Of a DNA stretch of 64,000 nt, positions 34,057 through 42,690 are shown piece after piece; position 1 is the stretch's first letter; each line of letters begins with the position of its first letter. This DNA comes from Phycisphaerales bacterium. Its GTDB lineage: Bacteria; Planctomycetota; Phycisphaerae; Phycisphaerales; UBA1924. Below the pieces are notes generated by a model. That model worked only from the letters and a program-made list of their open reading frames with translations. It was not told the origin of the DNA and ran no database searches. Both the position numbers and the translations under genes were made by a program. The stretch spans positions 124,001 through 188,000 of the forward strand of contig CAJPFG010000018.1 in NCBI GenBank assembly GCA_905339235.1, given 5' to 3'.

Positions 34057-34761
34057 ATGCTGACCCGCATCATGCGCGTCATCCCCAAGACAGCCGTCGG
34101 CCAGATCGACTTCGTGAACTCGCACCTGCCCGCGTGGAGCGCCGAACCCGGGGCCATCGGGCTTTCGCCCGCCGAGATTGTGCGGTTGCAGGAGCGGCTC
34201 GACGCCGCGCGCGATCTGCAACTCGCCGCGGCGCAGGCCCGCGACGCCGCCCGCGCCGCGACGCTGGCGTTCAACGAGGCCGCGGAGCGCCTGCGCGAGG
34301 ACGCGGCCCGGGCGGTGGCGAAGATCAAGGCCGCGGCGATGGGCGACGAGAACGTGTACGCCGCCGCGATGATCCCCGTGCCCGCCGCGGGAGCGCCCGC
34401 CCAGCCCCCGGGCCCGCCCGCCGACATCGCCGTCACGCTCGAGCCCGACGGGAGCGTGACGCTCTCGTGGACCGCCGCCGACGCGGCCGCGAGCACGGGC
34501 GCCTTCTTCCGCGTCTCGCGCAGGTTGCCCGGCCAGTCCACGTTCGTGGGGGTCGGCGCCGCCGCGGGCGCGACGGGCGAATCCCGCCGCGCGACGTTCA
34601 CCGACACCGCCATCCCCAGCAGCGCCGCGGCGGGCGGGGTGCAGTACATCATCCAGGGCTTCCGGGGCGGCCGCGCCGGCGAGGCGAGCAGCGCGGTGAC
34701 GGTCCAGTTCGGCACGGCGGAAGCCGCCGCGGCGGGGGCGAGGGTGAGGCTGGCGGCGTAG
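34057..34761 (+). CDS. Coiled-coil plus fibronectin III-like hypothetical protein
   Basis: A 234-residue protein. Residues about 1-105 are helical with an Ala-rich coiled coil (ERLDAARDLQLAAAQARDAA, then LREDAARAVAKIKAAAMGDE). A Pro-rich linker leads to a beta-sandwich (DIAVTLEPDGSVTLSWTAAD, TFVGVGAAAG, VQYIIQGFRGGRAGEASSAV) with the W in strand B expected for Fn3. No signal peptide. Proteins with the start PKTAVGQIDFVNSHLPAWSA are probably a planctomycete family; function unknown. Start may be 34057 or the second Met at 34072. Confidence 0.7.
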   Translation: MLTRIMRVIPKTAVGQIDFVNSHLPAWSAEPGAIGLSPAEIVRLQERLDAARDLQLAAAQARDAARAATLAFNEAAERLREDAARAVAKIKAAAMGDENVYAAAMIPVPAAGAPAQPPGPPADIAVTLEPDGSVTLSWTAADAAASTGAFFRVSRRLPGQSTFVGVGAAAGATGESRRATFTDTAIPSSAAAGGVQYIIQGFRGGRAGEASSAVTVQFGTAEAAAAGARVRLAA

Positions 34762-34827
34762 CGGCAGCGCATCCGGTTCAGTGCCATACGGAGGCACACT
34801 CGATTCACCTTCGCGTATGCTCTGGGC

Positions 34828-35547
34828 GTGAGGTCATCGGAAACCGTTAAACGTTCGTTGCTTCGCGCGAGCCTCGCGTTGGGGGTTCTCGCCGGGTTTG
34901 CGGCACTGATCACAACGTGGACTCTGCAATGGCCTCCAGACGGGTACTACCACTTTGGTGGTATCGAAGCCGACTTTGAGCTTCTCGTTGACAAGGCGGG
35001 ACGCCGCTGCATTCGGGGTGGGAGCGACTTCGGCGACGTGACGAGCATCGCCACCATTCGCGTCAAATGCCTGGAGAGCCCGGTCGGCTTCATCCAAGAC
35101 CGGGTTAATCCTCGCAGCCCGATCATTCTCGGTACGAAGCGCACGGTTACGGTCGAGGAGATTCGAGATTGGACGAGCGGTGCGCAGAAGTTCGAGATGG
35201 ACAGCGAAGTTTGGGCCTTGATACGGGATGCGTGGACTCGTCTGCCGGATCCCGATTCAAGGCCGTTCGAGTCTACCGTTGGCCGTGAGGGCGGAAGCAC
35301 AGAGTGGTCGTTTTACAGCATCGCGTGCTTTGTATTCCTCAAGCATCAGCGACTCGTCTTGCCCATCTCGATTGTGGTACTCGTGTGCTGCACGGCGGGC
35401 ATTCTCGTACAGGCGTTGCGTCGGTCACGCGCCGGTGTCTGCCCCGCCTGCACCTACCCCCTCACCGGCCTCCCGCCGGGCTCGCCGTGCCCGGAGTGTG
35501 GGGGTGGTGGGGGTGGGGGCGGCGAGCGCGACGAGGCGAAGGCCTGA
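34828..35547 (+). CDS. Membrane protein with C-terminal CPECG zinc ribbon
   Basis: A 239-residue protein starting at GTG. Two helices (RASLALGVLAGFAALITTW and LPISIVVLVCCTAGILVQAL) flank an exported region; the cytoplasmic tail CPACTYPLTGLPPGSPCPEC is a zinc ribbon followed by a Gly run. It has the same architecture as the proteins at 13302 and 35566, and lies 18 nt upstream of the latter, probably a tandem duplication. Confidence 0.75.
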   Translation: MRSSETVKRSLLRASLALGVLAGFAALITTWTLQWPPDGYYHFGGIEADFELLVDKAGRRCIRGGSDFGDVTSIATIRVKCLESPVGFIQDRVNPRSPIILGTKRTVTVEEIRDWTSGAQKFEMDSEVWALIRDAWTRLPDPDSRPFESTVGREGGSTEWSFYSIACFVFLKHQRLVLPISIVVLVCCTAGILVQALRRSRAGVCPACTYPLTGLPPGSPCPECGGGGGGGGERDEAKA

Positions 35548-35565
35548 GCGCGGTATGCTGAGGGC

Positions 35566-36081
35566 GTGAAGAGGCGATGGGCGATGCTTCGGTGGACGTG
35601 CACGGCAGCGCTCGCGATGCTGTTGCTGGTGTACGCGATCACGAACTGGTTCGCGTTCACGGCCGTTCGCGCCGGCAGCGGGCCGTTCGTGCTGCTCGCG
35701 GGAGGCGCGTTGCACGTTCACTGGTCCCCGCCGGGCGCGAGCCGCGTCGTCTTCGGCTTCGTTGAGGGTGCCACGCCGATCGTCGCGGATTGCTACGTAT
35801 GGGCCGGGTCCGCCGGAAGCGACTGGACGTGGAGTGGCGAGTGGCGAGATTCGACGTACGGCGCGGCGACCGTGCGAGAGCGAGCCGTCCCGCTCTGGGT
35901 GCCCTCGCTTCTTCTCGCCGCGGTGAGCGCCCTGCTCTGGCGCTCCCACCTGCGGGACCGCCGCGCGAACAACTGTCCGGAGTGCAACTACCCTCTCTCC
36001 GGCCTCGCGCCGGGCTCGCCGTGCCCGGAGTGCGGCGGGGGCGAGGGCGGCAAGCGCGGCGCGTGCGAGTCCAAACCCTGA
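35566..36081 (+). CDS. Membrane protein with C-terminal CPECG zinc ribbon
   Basis: A 171-residue protein starting at GTG (35566). One N-terminal helix (MLRWTCTAALAMLLLVYAIT), a short exported part with several Trp, a second helix (VPSLLLAAVSALLW), then CPECNYPLSGLAPGSPCPEC as zinc ribbon. The ribbon is nearly the same as that of the gene 18 nt upstream, while the exported parts differ, suggesting a conserved tail with variable sensor or binding regions. Confidence 0.75.
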   Translation: MKRRWAMLRWTCTAALAMLLLVYAITNWFAFTAVRAGSGPFVLLAGGALHVHWSPPGASRVVFGFVEGATPIVADCYVWAGSAGSDWTWSGEWRDSTYGAATVRERAVPLWVPSLLLAAVSALLWRSHLRDRRANNCPECNYPLSGLAPGSPCPECGGGEGGKRGACESKP

Positions 36082-36265
36082 CCCTCTCCGCGTTCTTCCG
36101 GTCTTTCCGCGGCCTTCGCGTACTCCCCGACCGCGGCGGTTCATCCCGATAGCCGGTTGGGCCGTCCCGCTCACCATACTTTCCCTTGGCGTTTCTGCCG
36201 TGCGCGGTAGACTGATCGCCGGCCCGGGCGTGAGTGTTGGAGCAAGCGCGATGGTGGGGGTGAGC

Positions 36266-37075
36266 ATGGCAACGAAGACTCTGATGCGTGCGCTATTCGC
36301 CTTGGCCTGCGTGCCCGCCGCCGCGCTCGCGCAGCCGACGTACGACATCGACGTCCCCGCCCTGGCGCCCAACGACCCCGGGTACGGGTACGACTCCCAG
36401 GCCGCGCCCTTCCCGCCGATCGCGGCCATCCAGTGGCGGCAGGACCCCTTCTCGCTCCCGCCCGTCGAGATCGTGCAGAACGTCCCCATCAACCAGAACA
36501 TCGCCCTCGCGTCGTTCTCCGGGCCGAGCGTGGTCACCTTCGCGGCCGTGAACCCGTGGGGCCCGCCCGGGCCGCGCGGCGCCACCGTGCAGATTTCTTG
36601 GGCCGGCACGTGCCGCACCTACGACGCCGGCCCGCCCGAGCGCGCGGTCTTCGACACCGAGATGTACCAGATGGACATCGTGGGCGGGCAACTCCCCAAC
36701 AACGTTCGCTTCCGCGAAGCCCCGGCCCGCCCGTCCACCGGCGAGACGCGCGTGCTGGACCTGGGCGGGGGCGTCTGGCAGGTGATGAGTTTCTTCGACA
36801 TCTGGGTGGAGATCAGCGATGACTCCGGGGCGACCTGGACGCAGACGGCTTCGCCCGTGCGGTTCACGATCATCGCGCCCGTGCCCCCGCCCTGCGACCC
36901 GGACGTGAACTGCGACGGGTCGGTGAACGGATTTGACATCGAGGCGACCGAGCAGGCGATCAACGGCGATTACTCGAACTACTGCCAGGGGTCGGCGGAC
37001 CTGAACGGCGACGGCGCCGAGAACGGGTTTGATATCGAGACGGAGGAGCAGCGGGTGAACGGCGCGCCGTGCTGA
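36266..37075 (+). CDS. Secreted protein with C-terminal dockerin-type repeats
   Basis: A 269-residue protein with signal peptide (LMRALFALACVPAAALAQ). The body is a beta-rich domain with several Trp and Pro. The C-terminus holds two calcium-loop repeats, CDPDVNCDGSVNGFDIEATE and ADLNGDGAENGFDIETEEQ, of the dockerin type I kind frequent in planctomycete exported proteins. The ATG at 36266 has a G-rich stretch upstream; 36251 is also in frame. Role unknown, probably extracellular or cell-wall. Confidence 0.8.
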   Translation: MATKTLMRALFALACVPAAALAQPTYDIDVPALAPNDPGYGYDSQAAPFPPIAAIQWRQDPFSLPPVEIVQNVPINQNIALASFSGPSVVTFAAVNPWGPPGPRGATVQISWAGTCRTYDAGPPERAVFDTEMYQMDIVGGQLPNNVRFREAPARPSTGETRVLDLGGGVWQVMSFFDIWVEISDDSGATWTQTASPVRFTIIAPVPPPCDPDVNCDGSVNGFDIEATEQAINGDYSNYCQGSADLNGDGAENGFDIETEEQRVNGAPC

Positions 37076-37110
37076 GGCGGCCCGTCGAAGGGCATACGTA
37101 CACTGGCTGA

Positions 37111-37404
37111 ATGGTGCGGCTGTCGAGCAAGACACTCAATGCCAAAGACCTTACGTGGGGCGAAGACCGCGCCGTGAGCCGATCCGGTGCGCCTTGGGGT
37201 TCGCGTGCCGGCCGGCGAAGCGAGCGAACCACGGTCAGCCTCTACGTCGAGCACAAGCCCACCGGAGTTCGCGTCGCCGGGATTGTGCCAAGCGGTCACT
37301 ACTCCAAGCGAGAACTTGGTGATCTGACTCAGCAACTCGCCGATCGGCTGTGCAAAGCACTCGAGCGCTCGATTGCAAGGCACTCCAGGTCTCCGTCGCG
37401 TTAA
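37111..37404 (+). CDS. Small hypothetical protein, 97 aa
   Basis: A basic 97-residue protein with central RTTVSLYVEHKPTGVRVAGI and helix KRELGDLTQQLADRLCKALE. This strand-turn-strand plus helix could be a small nucleic-acid or peptide-binding fold, but no family is recognised. It ends 8 nt before the serine hydrolase start. Confidence 0.55.
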   Translation: MVRLSSKTLNAKDLTWGEDRAVSRSGAPWGSRAGRRSERTTVSLYVEHKPTGVRVAGIVPSGHYSKRELGDLTQQLADRLCKALERSIARHSRSPSR

Positions 37405-37412
37405 CATCCGGC

Positions 37413-38594
37413 ATGATCAGGACCTGGTTCATCGCGATTCTCGTTGGGCTGCTCGCCGCGGCCTCGTGCGCAACGCCGCCGCAGGCACAAACAGGTTCGC
37501 AACCCGCGGCCGTCTACTTCCCTCCCCGCGGCGAGTGGCGGCACCGCGACCCCGCCCAACTCGGATTCGACGACAAACTCCTTGCCGACGCCGTCGCCTG
37601 GGCCAAGGCCCAAGAGACCGACATGCCGCGGGACTTCTCGACGCAGGCCGCGATCTTCGGGCGGTCGCTGGGGCCGGTGCCGACGACTCGGGCGCTCACC
37701 AACGGCGTCATCATCCGGCGGGGCTACATCGTCGCGGAGTGGGGCGAGGTGAACGCGGTCGATCCCACGTACAGCGTCGCCAAGAGTTACCTCTCCACGA
37801 TCCTGGGCCTGACCATCGACCGCGGGCTCATCAAGTCCATCGACGACCCCGTCGCGCAGTACATCCACGACGGCGGGTACGACCCCGCCAACTCGCCGCA
37901 CAACGCCAAGGTCACGTGGCGGCACCACGCGACCCAGACCAGCGAGTGGGAGGGGACTCTCTTCGGCAAGCCCAGCACGTTCATCGGGCGAGAGGAGTTT
38001 GGCCGCGGCGAGATGAAGCCGCGCGACATCAAGGAGCCCGGCACGCACTACGAGTACAACGACGTGCGGATCAACCGGATGTCGCTCTCGCTGCTGCGGC
38101 TGTGGAAGCGGCCGCTGCCCGATGTCTTGAAGACCGAGATCATGGACCCCATCGGGGCGTCGGGCGCGTGGGTGTACCACGGCTACGACAACGCGACCGT
38201 CGAGGTGGACGGCAAGCCGATGAAGTCCGTAAGCGGCGGCACGCGATGGGGCGGGGGGCTGTGGATGAGCACGCTGGACCACGCGCGGTTCGGGCTGCTG
38301 ATCCTCCGCCGCGGCGAGTGGCGCGGCCGGCGGATCATCTCCGAGTCCTGGATCAAGGGCGCGACCAGCCAGCAGGGTCTGCAGCCCGGGTACGGGTATC
38401 TCTGGTGGCTCAACACGGGAGGGCGCTGGCCCGAGGCCCCCCGCACGAGTTTCGCCGCGCTGGGCGCGGGGAGCAACTCCATCTGGATCGACCCCGAGCA
38501 CGATCTTGTGGTGGTCTGGCGCTGGCACAAGGGCGGCGAGGCGCAGGGGGAGTTCTACAAGCGGATCCTCGCGGCCCTGATGCCCGGCGAATAG
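37413..38594 (+). CDS. Beta-lactamase-family (class C-like) serine hydrolase, lipoprotein
   Basis: A 393-residue exported protein; IAILVGLLAAASC is a lipoprotein signal with lipobox AASC. The penicillin-binding fold motifs are present: S-x-x-K in YSVAKSYLSTI, Y-x-N-like YEYND, and HKGG near the C-terminus. Such proteins act as esterases, D-amino acid peptidases or carboxypeptidases; a true antibiotic beta-lactamase cannot be claimed. Start at 37413 gives the signal peptide at the N-terminus. Confidence 0.88.
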   Translation: MIRTWFIAILVGLLAAASCATPPQAQTGSQPAAVYFPPRGEWRHRDPAQLGFDDKLLADAVAWAKAQETDMPRDFSTQAAIFGRSLGPVPTTRALTNGVIIRRGYIVAEWGEVNAVDPTYSVAKSYLSTILGLTIDRGLIKSIDDPVAQYIHDGGYDPANSPHNAKVTWRHHATQTSEWEGTLFGKPSTFIGREEFGRGEMKPRDIKEPGTHYEYNDVRINRMSLSLLRLWKRPLPDVLKTEIMDPIGASGAWVYHGYDNATVEVDGKPMKSVSGGTRWGGGLWMSTLDHARFGLLILRRGEWRGRRIISESWIKGATSQQGLQPGYGYLWWLNTGGRWPEAPRTSFAALGAGSNSIWIDPEHDLVVVWRWHKGGEAQGEFYKRILAALMPGE

Positions 38595-38623
38595 CGCGAT
38601 TCACGCTCTGGGCCCAGCACGAT

Positions 38624-38647
38624 CCACTCTGCCACTCTGCCACTCTG
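38624..38647. repeat. Three tandem 8-mers
   Basis: CCACTCTG repeated three times in the short gap before yajQ. Too short to assign a role. Confidence 0.7.
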
Positions 38648-38673
38648 CCATTCCCCCGCCCTACCCTCGCCCC

Positions 38674-39165
38674 ATGCCCTCCTTCGACATCGTCTCCCGC
38701 GTCAACTTCGCCGAACTCGACAACGCGCTGAACAACACGCGCAAGGCCATCGCCGCGCGGTTCGACTTCCGCGGAGCCACGGCCGAACTCACCGTCGATC
38801 CCAAGGAGAAGAAGATGAAGGTGGTCGCGGACGACGCGACGAAAATGCGCGGCATCCGCGAGATGTTCGAATCGGCCGCGCACAAGCGGGGCATCTCCAC
38901 CATGACCTTTGACTGGGGCGAGACCGAGCCGGCCCTCGCCGGCAAGGTGAAGTGCGAGGTCAAGATCCGGGACGGCATCGAGCAGGAACTCGCCAAGTCG
39001 ATCGTCAAGATGATCAAGGACACCAAGATGAAGGTGCAGGCCTCGATCCAGGGCGACGAACTCCGCGTCACCGGCAAGCAGATCGACGACCTGCAGGCCG
39101 TGATGAAGATGCTCAGCGCCGCGGGGCTGGGTGTGCCGCTGCAGTATGTGAACATGAAGAGCTGA
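38674..39165 (+). CDS. yajQ: YajQ/DUF520 family nucleotide-binding protein
   Basis: A 163-residue protein matching YajQ end to end: MPSFDIVSRVNFAELDNALN, RFDFRGATAELTVDPKEKKM, then KRGISTMTFDWGETEPALAG, and LRVTGKQIDDLQAVMKML at the C-terminus. Members have two ferredoxin-like domains; some bind cyclic di-GMP or tRNA. Cytoplasmic. Normal length, no anomalies. Confidence 0.95.
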   Translation: MPSFDIVSRVNFAELDNALNNTRKAIAARFDFRGATAELTVDPKEKKMKVVADDATKMRGIREMFESAAHKRGISTMTFDWGETEPALAGKVKCEVKIRDGIEQELAKSIVKMIKDTKMKVQASIQGDELRVTGKQIDDLQAVMKMLSAAGLGVPLQYVNMKS

Positions 39166-39232
39166 ATCGTGGCGTTCGCGTGCGAGTGCGCGGCCGGCCT
39201 TTTTGCGGTATCATTCGCGAAGGGAAGAAGCC

Positions 39233-39472
39233 ATGAGCAGCTACGAAATGAGAGCCCGAGTCGGGGAGGACGGCAAGCTTGAGGTAGTGCTGCCGAGCGA
39301 GTTGGCCGGCTCTGAAGTTCGGCTCGTGATCGAGCGGGTGTCTGCCCGGGTTCGAAGGTCGAAAGAGCAATGGCGCGAGTTTGTTCGATCGGTGGCGGGA
39401 AGCATTCCGGACTTTCCCGACGTCGTCAGGCCCGGACCTGACTCGTTCGAGCACCGCGAGTCGATCGATTGA
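39233..39472 (+). CDS. VapB-like antitoxin
   Basis: A 79-residue protein with an N-terminal swapped-hairpin/AbrB-like pattern (YEMRARVGEDGKLEVVLPSE) and a helical acidic C-terminus (SKEQWREFVRSVAGSIPDFP). AAGGGAAGAAG precedes the ATG. Its stop overlaps the TTG start of the PIN toxin (TTGA), the usual toxin-antitoxin arrangement. It would bind and neutralise the toxin and repress the pair. Confidence 0.75.
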   Translation: MSSYEMRARVGEDGKLEVVLPSELAGSEVRLVIERVSARVRRSKEQWREFVRSVAGSIPDFPDVVRPGPDSFEHRESID

Positions 39473-39880
39473 AGTACCTGCTCGACACCAACGTCCTCAT
39501 TCAGCGTCTGCGTGATCGCGGATCACCGGCGGTCGTTCAGAGACTCTGCACGGCCGACGACGGTGACGCCGTGACTTGCTCGGTTGTGGTTGCCGAACTG
39601 CTGTATGGCGTAATCCGCAGCAAGGATCCCGCGAGAAACCTCACTCGCCTGAACAGTGTTCTTTCAGGATTCCAATCTCTGCCGTTCGACGACGCCGCCG
39701 CAGCGCGGGCCTCGAGTATTAGAGGCTGTACTTGCCGCGTCCGGAACCCCAATCGGCCCCTACGACCTTCAGATCGCCGCCGTCGCACTCGCGCATGACC
39801 TGACGCTGGTGACTCACAACACCGGTGAGTACGCCCGCGTTCCTGGCCTGCGACTCGAAGATTGGCAGCGGGAGATCTGA
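39469..39880 (+). pseudogene. VapC-like PIN-domain toxin with frameshift
   Basis: The N-terminal half reads KYLLDTNVLIQRLRDRG (first acidic residue) and CSVVVAELLYGVIRSKDPAR (second) in frame with TTG 39469, then goes out of family after [12 protein letters not shown]. The missing half continues in the +1 frame: [40 protein letters not shown], ending at 39880. A single-base indel near 39700-39730 would restore a PIN protein of about 136 residues, with the third acidic site in GPYDLQIA. The toxin is probably dead or the base is a sequencing error; PIN toxins are RNases. Confidence 0.75.
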
Positions 39881-40286
39881 GACCCAAAAACAACACCGCC
39901 CGGCCTTTCAGCCAGGGCGGAGTGTGGCAGCGGGACAGAACGGGAGGTGGTGGTGGTGGCCCCGCCGCCAAGTGGTGGCTCTCTCGTCAATGCGCCCGCA
40001 CGCTGTTCACGCACGGGCACGAGCACAGGGGCACTTCGCCGGGCTGGCGGCGGCCTCGCGATGCCGTCGCCTCGGGTCGATCCCGCCGCGCGTCCTTGCG
40101 CGGCCAAGACCACCCTCCCGAACGCCGGGCAAGGCGAGTCCCTTCGCCCACCCGTCGCCCTCGATCCTGAACGGGCGCCTCGTCGCGCCCGCGAGCCTTC
40201 CGTGGCTCTCAATGCTGACTCGCGGTGCAAACCGCAAAGCCACCGGAACTCACCGTCTCGGCCTCACGGCCTTCCGCGTCCCCAAC
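39881..40286. other. Gap between PIN remnant and mraZ
   Basis: About 400 nt, GC-rich, with no convincing gene on either strand. It holds the minus-strand terminator below and therefore is likely the transcribed 3' region of mraZ. No tRNA, RNase P or tmRNA signature was found. Confidence 0.4.
39886..39920 (-). terminator. Rho-independent terminator downstream of mraZ
   Basis: On the minus strand CCGCCC, a bulged T, and GGC pair with GCC and GGGCGG around TGAAAG, followed by TGTTGTTTTT. It lies about 370 nt after the mraZ stop. Confidence 0.6.
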
Positions 40287-40772
40287 TCACCCGCTCGTCT
40301 TCTCCCCGGTCGCCCCATCCTCGCGGCGGCCGTTCCCCCTGAACTTCCTCGCTTGGATGGCCAGGCGCTCGAACCGGCCCTGCATCCCCGCCGCCCACAT
40401 CTCCCGACTCAGAACTTCCAACCGGTACCGGGCGCCCACGACCACGACCTCGCTGGGCAGTTTCGTCAGTTCCAGGTGCATCTTCGGGATCGAAATCCGG
40501 CCCGCCGAATCCAACTCCAGACGCTCCGTCAGACCGAAGAAGGACGTCTCGAACTCCTGCTCGTCCTCCCCGGGGGTCAGCGTCCCTTCCGCCTGGCTCG
40601 CGAACTGGTTGAACATGGGTTCGGTAAAGAGCATTAACCCGTGCCCCGGCCAGGGGATGCAGTAGAACGCCTTCCCGTCCGTCTCCGGGTTCAGCAGCGA
40701 CCTGAACTTCGAAGGAACGGCGAGCCGTTGCTTCGCATCGATCGTGAGTTCCGCGAACCCGGTGAAGATCAT
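40287..40772 (-). CDS. mraZ: Transcriptional regulator MraZ
   Basis: A 161-residue protein with two SpoVT/AbrB-like halves: FTGFAELTIDAKQRLAVPSK and LERLELDSAGRISIPK-like RLELDSAGRISIPKMHLEL. MraZ binds TGGGN repeats and represses the division and cell-wall (dcw) cluster. The expected next gene, rsmH, is absent; about 400 nt of non-coding DNA follows on the minus strand. Two TGGGN boxes lie about 140 nt upstream. The C-terminal 25 residues are charged and probably disordered. Confidence 0.92.
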   Translation of the reverse strand: MIFTGFAELTIDAKQRLAVPSKFRSLLNPETDGKAFYCIPWPGHGLMLFTEPMFNQFASQAEGTLTPGEDEQEFETSFFGLTERLELDSAGRISIPKMHLELTKLPSEVVVVGARYRLEVLSREMWAAGMQGRFERLAIQARKFRGNGRREDGATGEKTSG

Positions 40773-40909
40773 CGCAAAACGCCCACGTATTTCCCGTCGA
40801 ACGAACGCTGGTCATGGCTTCGCGTCTCCACGCGCTTGCTCGGCCGTCGTGGCCATCACGTGCTTGAAGGTGGAACAAACCCACGCCCCGACACGATGGG
40901 ACGCATGAT

Positions 40910-40924
40910 ACCCACTTTGCCCCA
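40910..40924 (-). promoter_or_regulatory. Candidate MraZ operator (two TGGGN boxes)
   Basis: Minus strand TGGGG-CAAAG-TGGGT: two TGGGN boxes separated by 5 nt, the spacing bound by MraZ. Known operators usually have three or four boxes; only two are seen. The remaining gap 40773-41192 between mraZ and the divergent gene shows no further gene. Confidence 0.55.
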
Positions 40925-41192
40925 CTTTGCAACATTCCTCGACACTTGAGCCTCTTCAGTTGGCAACTTGTGCACAAATTGGGGGTATTCCACCAACAAG
41001 CCCTCTCGAGGTCTCCGTTCAAAATCCAACCATGATTCATCCATTAACCAAACTTCACGCCCTTTTTGCCATTCCAAGCCTTCCAAATCTCCCAATCCAC
41101 CTCAGAATGCGACCATGTACAGTGGCAACGCGAACGACGGGCTAGGGGCTGTGCTACAGACGCAGGGCTGCTGCGTCGGAACAGGGGGGAAC

Positions 41193-41729
41193 ATGTTGAT
41201 GCCCACCGACCGCCAGGACGGCGTACGGGAAGCGACGGACCTGCTGTCCGTCGGGACGTTTCTGATTACCTCTCACTTCGAGGGCCGACGCGCGGGGGTG
41301 CGTGCTCGCGCCGTCATGGTCGCGGCCAACGAGCCGCTCCTCATCGGCGTCACCGTCCGGTGCGGACACTGGATCGAGCCGCTCATCCGCGACAGCCGTC
41401 GCTTCGGCGTCTGCCGGATCGACGATCCCTGCTCGCCCACGATGACATTGCTGCTGCGCCGTTGCGCCGAACCAGCGCGTCCCCGTGACGGCGACATCTT
41501 CGACACCGTCCCAACCATCACCGCGGTCGGCGGCGCGCCGCTGCTCGCCCGCTCGAGTTTGGCCTTCGACTGCGAAGTCGTTCGCCACCTCGACCTCGAG
41601 GCCGACCACGAGCTCTACGTGGGCCGCGTGATCGCAAGCCGATCAGCAGGAGCCAGGATCATGGTTGAGCCGAAACCTGAGTTGCGGGAGGTGCCGGTGG
41701 GGCCTCATCAAGCCAAAGGCAACCAGTAG
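41193..41729 (+). CDS. Flavin reductase-like protein
   Basis: A 178-residue protein starting at the ATG 41193 behind a strong GGGGGGA sequence. The pattern TDLLSVGTFLITSHFEGRRA, GVRARAVMVAANEPLLIGVT and CGHWIEPLIRDSRRFGV follows the split-barrel of flavin reductases (FMN-binding, NAD(P)H-dependent). The later part has RSSLAFDCEVVRHLDLEADH and ELYVGRVIA, typical of the family C-terminus. It may supply reduced flavin or be a flavoprotein of unknown substrate. Confidence 0.7.
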   Translation: MLMPTDRQDGVREATDLLSVGTFLITSHFEGRRAGVRARAVMVAANEPLLIGVTVRCGHWIEPLIRDSRRFGVCRIDDPCSPTMTLLLRRCAEPARPRDGDIFDTVPTITAVGGAPLLARSSLAFDCEVVRHLDLEADHELYVGRVIASRSAGARIMVEPKPELREVPVGPHQAKGNQ

Positions 41730-41805
41730 GCGAGTTGTCCGGGCTGCGAGTGAGAGTGAAGCCGCCGCCCCCGCCGGGCGCGGAGTTTCGTGGTAATCTC
41801 ATGCG

Positions 41806-42690
41806 ATGCCCAGATTGTTCGAGTCGCTCCGGGCAAACGGATTCTCGGCCCGTAACCGGGTACGGTGGCGATTGGTCGCCCTGTTACCGGGCGGATTCAT
41901 CGACATCGTGCGCATTTGGCTTGCGGCGATCCAGGCCGAGAGTCGATTCAACTGCCAGCCCTATCGAAACTTCGTTGTGGATCATCGCGTCAACGAGGGA
42001 CAGTGGTTGATGTTCGGACAATCCATTGCGGACGCGGCTGCCGAAAGCGCGTTCGATATCAGGCGCCGAATCACCGAATGGTGTCGTCGGGGGAACCTCG
42101 TTCGGGATCCGCAAAAGCCTCTTCAGACCGCGGGCGTCACGTTGGACCGGACATTCGGCGTCGCCATGCTCAAGGTCACAACCGATCGACTCATCGCAGA
42201 GGCGCTCGACTCCAAAAAACTCAACATCGCAGACGCGGGAGAAATCTACTATCCGCATACGCATGCAGCGCAAAACGCCCGTGACCTTTTTCGCGGCCTC
42301 CCCCTCAAGCGATTTGTTCAATGGTCAACGTTCGATGAAGATACCAAAGCCGACCCATTTGCGTTCGCCGGGTCGAACCCTTCCGCGCGAGAGGTGGCCG
42401 GGAGGCTGGGGCTCGGGCCAAACGCTGTGAACACCCCCAACTCCCGCATCGTGCTGTTCCGGTACTCAATCCCCGATTCGATTCGCCCGCACATTCCCTC
42501 GGTGCTTGAAGGCTACGGCGATGAGCCGCAGGAGTGGAACTTGAACTTTCGCATCGCTGCGGACCGATCTGCAAAGTGGGGAATCACGCATCCCGACCCG
42601 CCATGGGTATTCGCATCGGGTCGGCCGGAGGTCGTGCACCTCGGCGTGCTGGGCGAGCACCTGACAGAAGGTCTCATGGAACTTTGCTGA
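41806..42690 (+). CDS. First gene of an uncharacterised three-gene operon, 294 aa
   Basis: A soluble 294-residue protein of no recognised family. Segments include VDHRVNEGQWLMFGQSIADA, RRRITEWCRRGNLVRDPQKP, DSKKLNIADAGEIYYPHTHA and SARKWGIT-like ADRSAKWGITHPDPPWVF. His, Asp and Trp residues in YYPHTHA and in the C-terminus (GRPEVVHLGVLGEHL) could form an active site, but that is speculation. The stop is directly followed by the ATG of the next gene, so the three genes are almost certainly cotranscribed. Starts at ATG 41806 without a clear ribosome-binding site. Confidence 0.7.
   Translation: MPRLFESLRANGFSARNRVRWRLVALLPGGFIDIVRIWLAAIQAESRFNCQPYRNFVVDHRVNEGQWLMFGQSIADAAAESAFDIRRRITEWCRRGNLVRDPQKPLQTAGVTLDRTFGVAMLKVTTDRLIAEALDSKKLNIADAGEIYYPHTHAAQNARDLFRGLPLKRFVQWSTFDEDTKADPFAFAGSNPSAREVAGRLGLGPNAVNTPNSRIVLFRYSIPDSIRPHIPSVLEGYGDEPQEWNLNFRIAADRSAKWGITHPDPPWVFASGRPEVVHLGVLGEHLTEGLMELC

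Noticed and set aside
37413-38594. Antibiotic-resistance beta-lactamase
   Set aside because: Only the shared serine-hydrolase fold motifs are seen; the lipoprotein is more like esterases and peptidases of the family.
39881-40286. RNase P, tmRNA or SRP RNA in the mraZ 3' gap
   Set aside because: None of their conserved cores (for example GAGGAAAGTC for RNase P) could be found on either strand.
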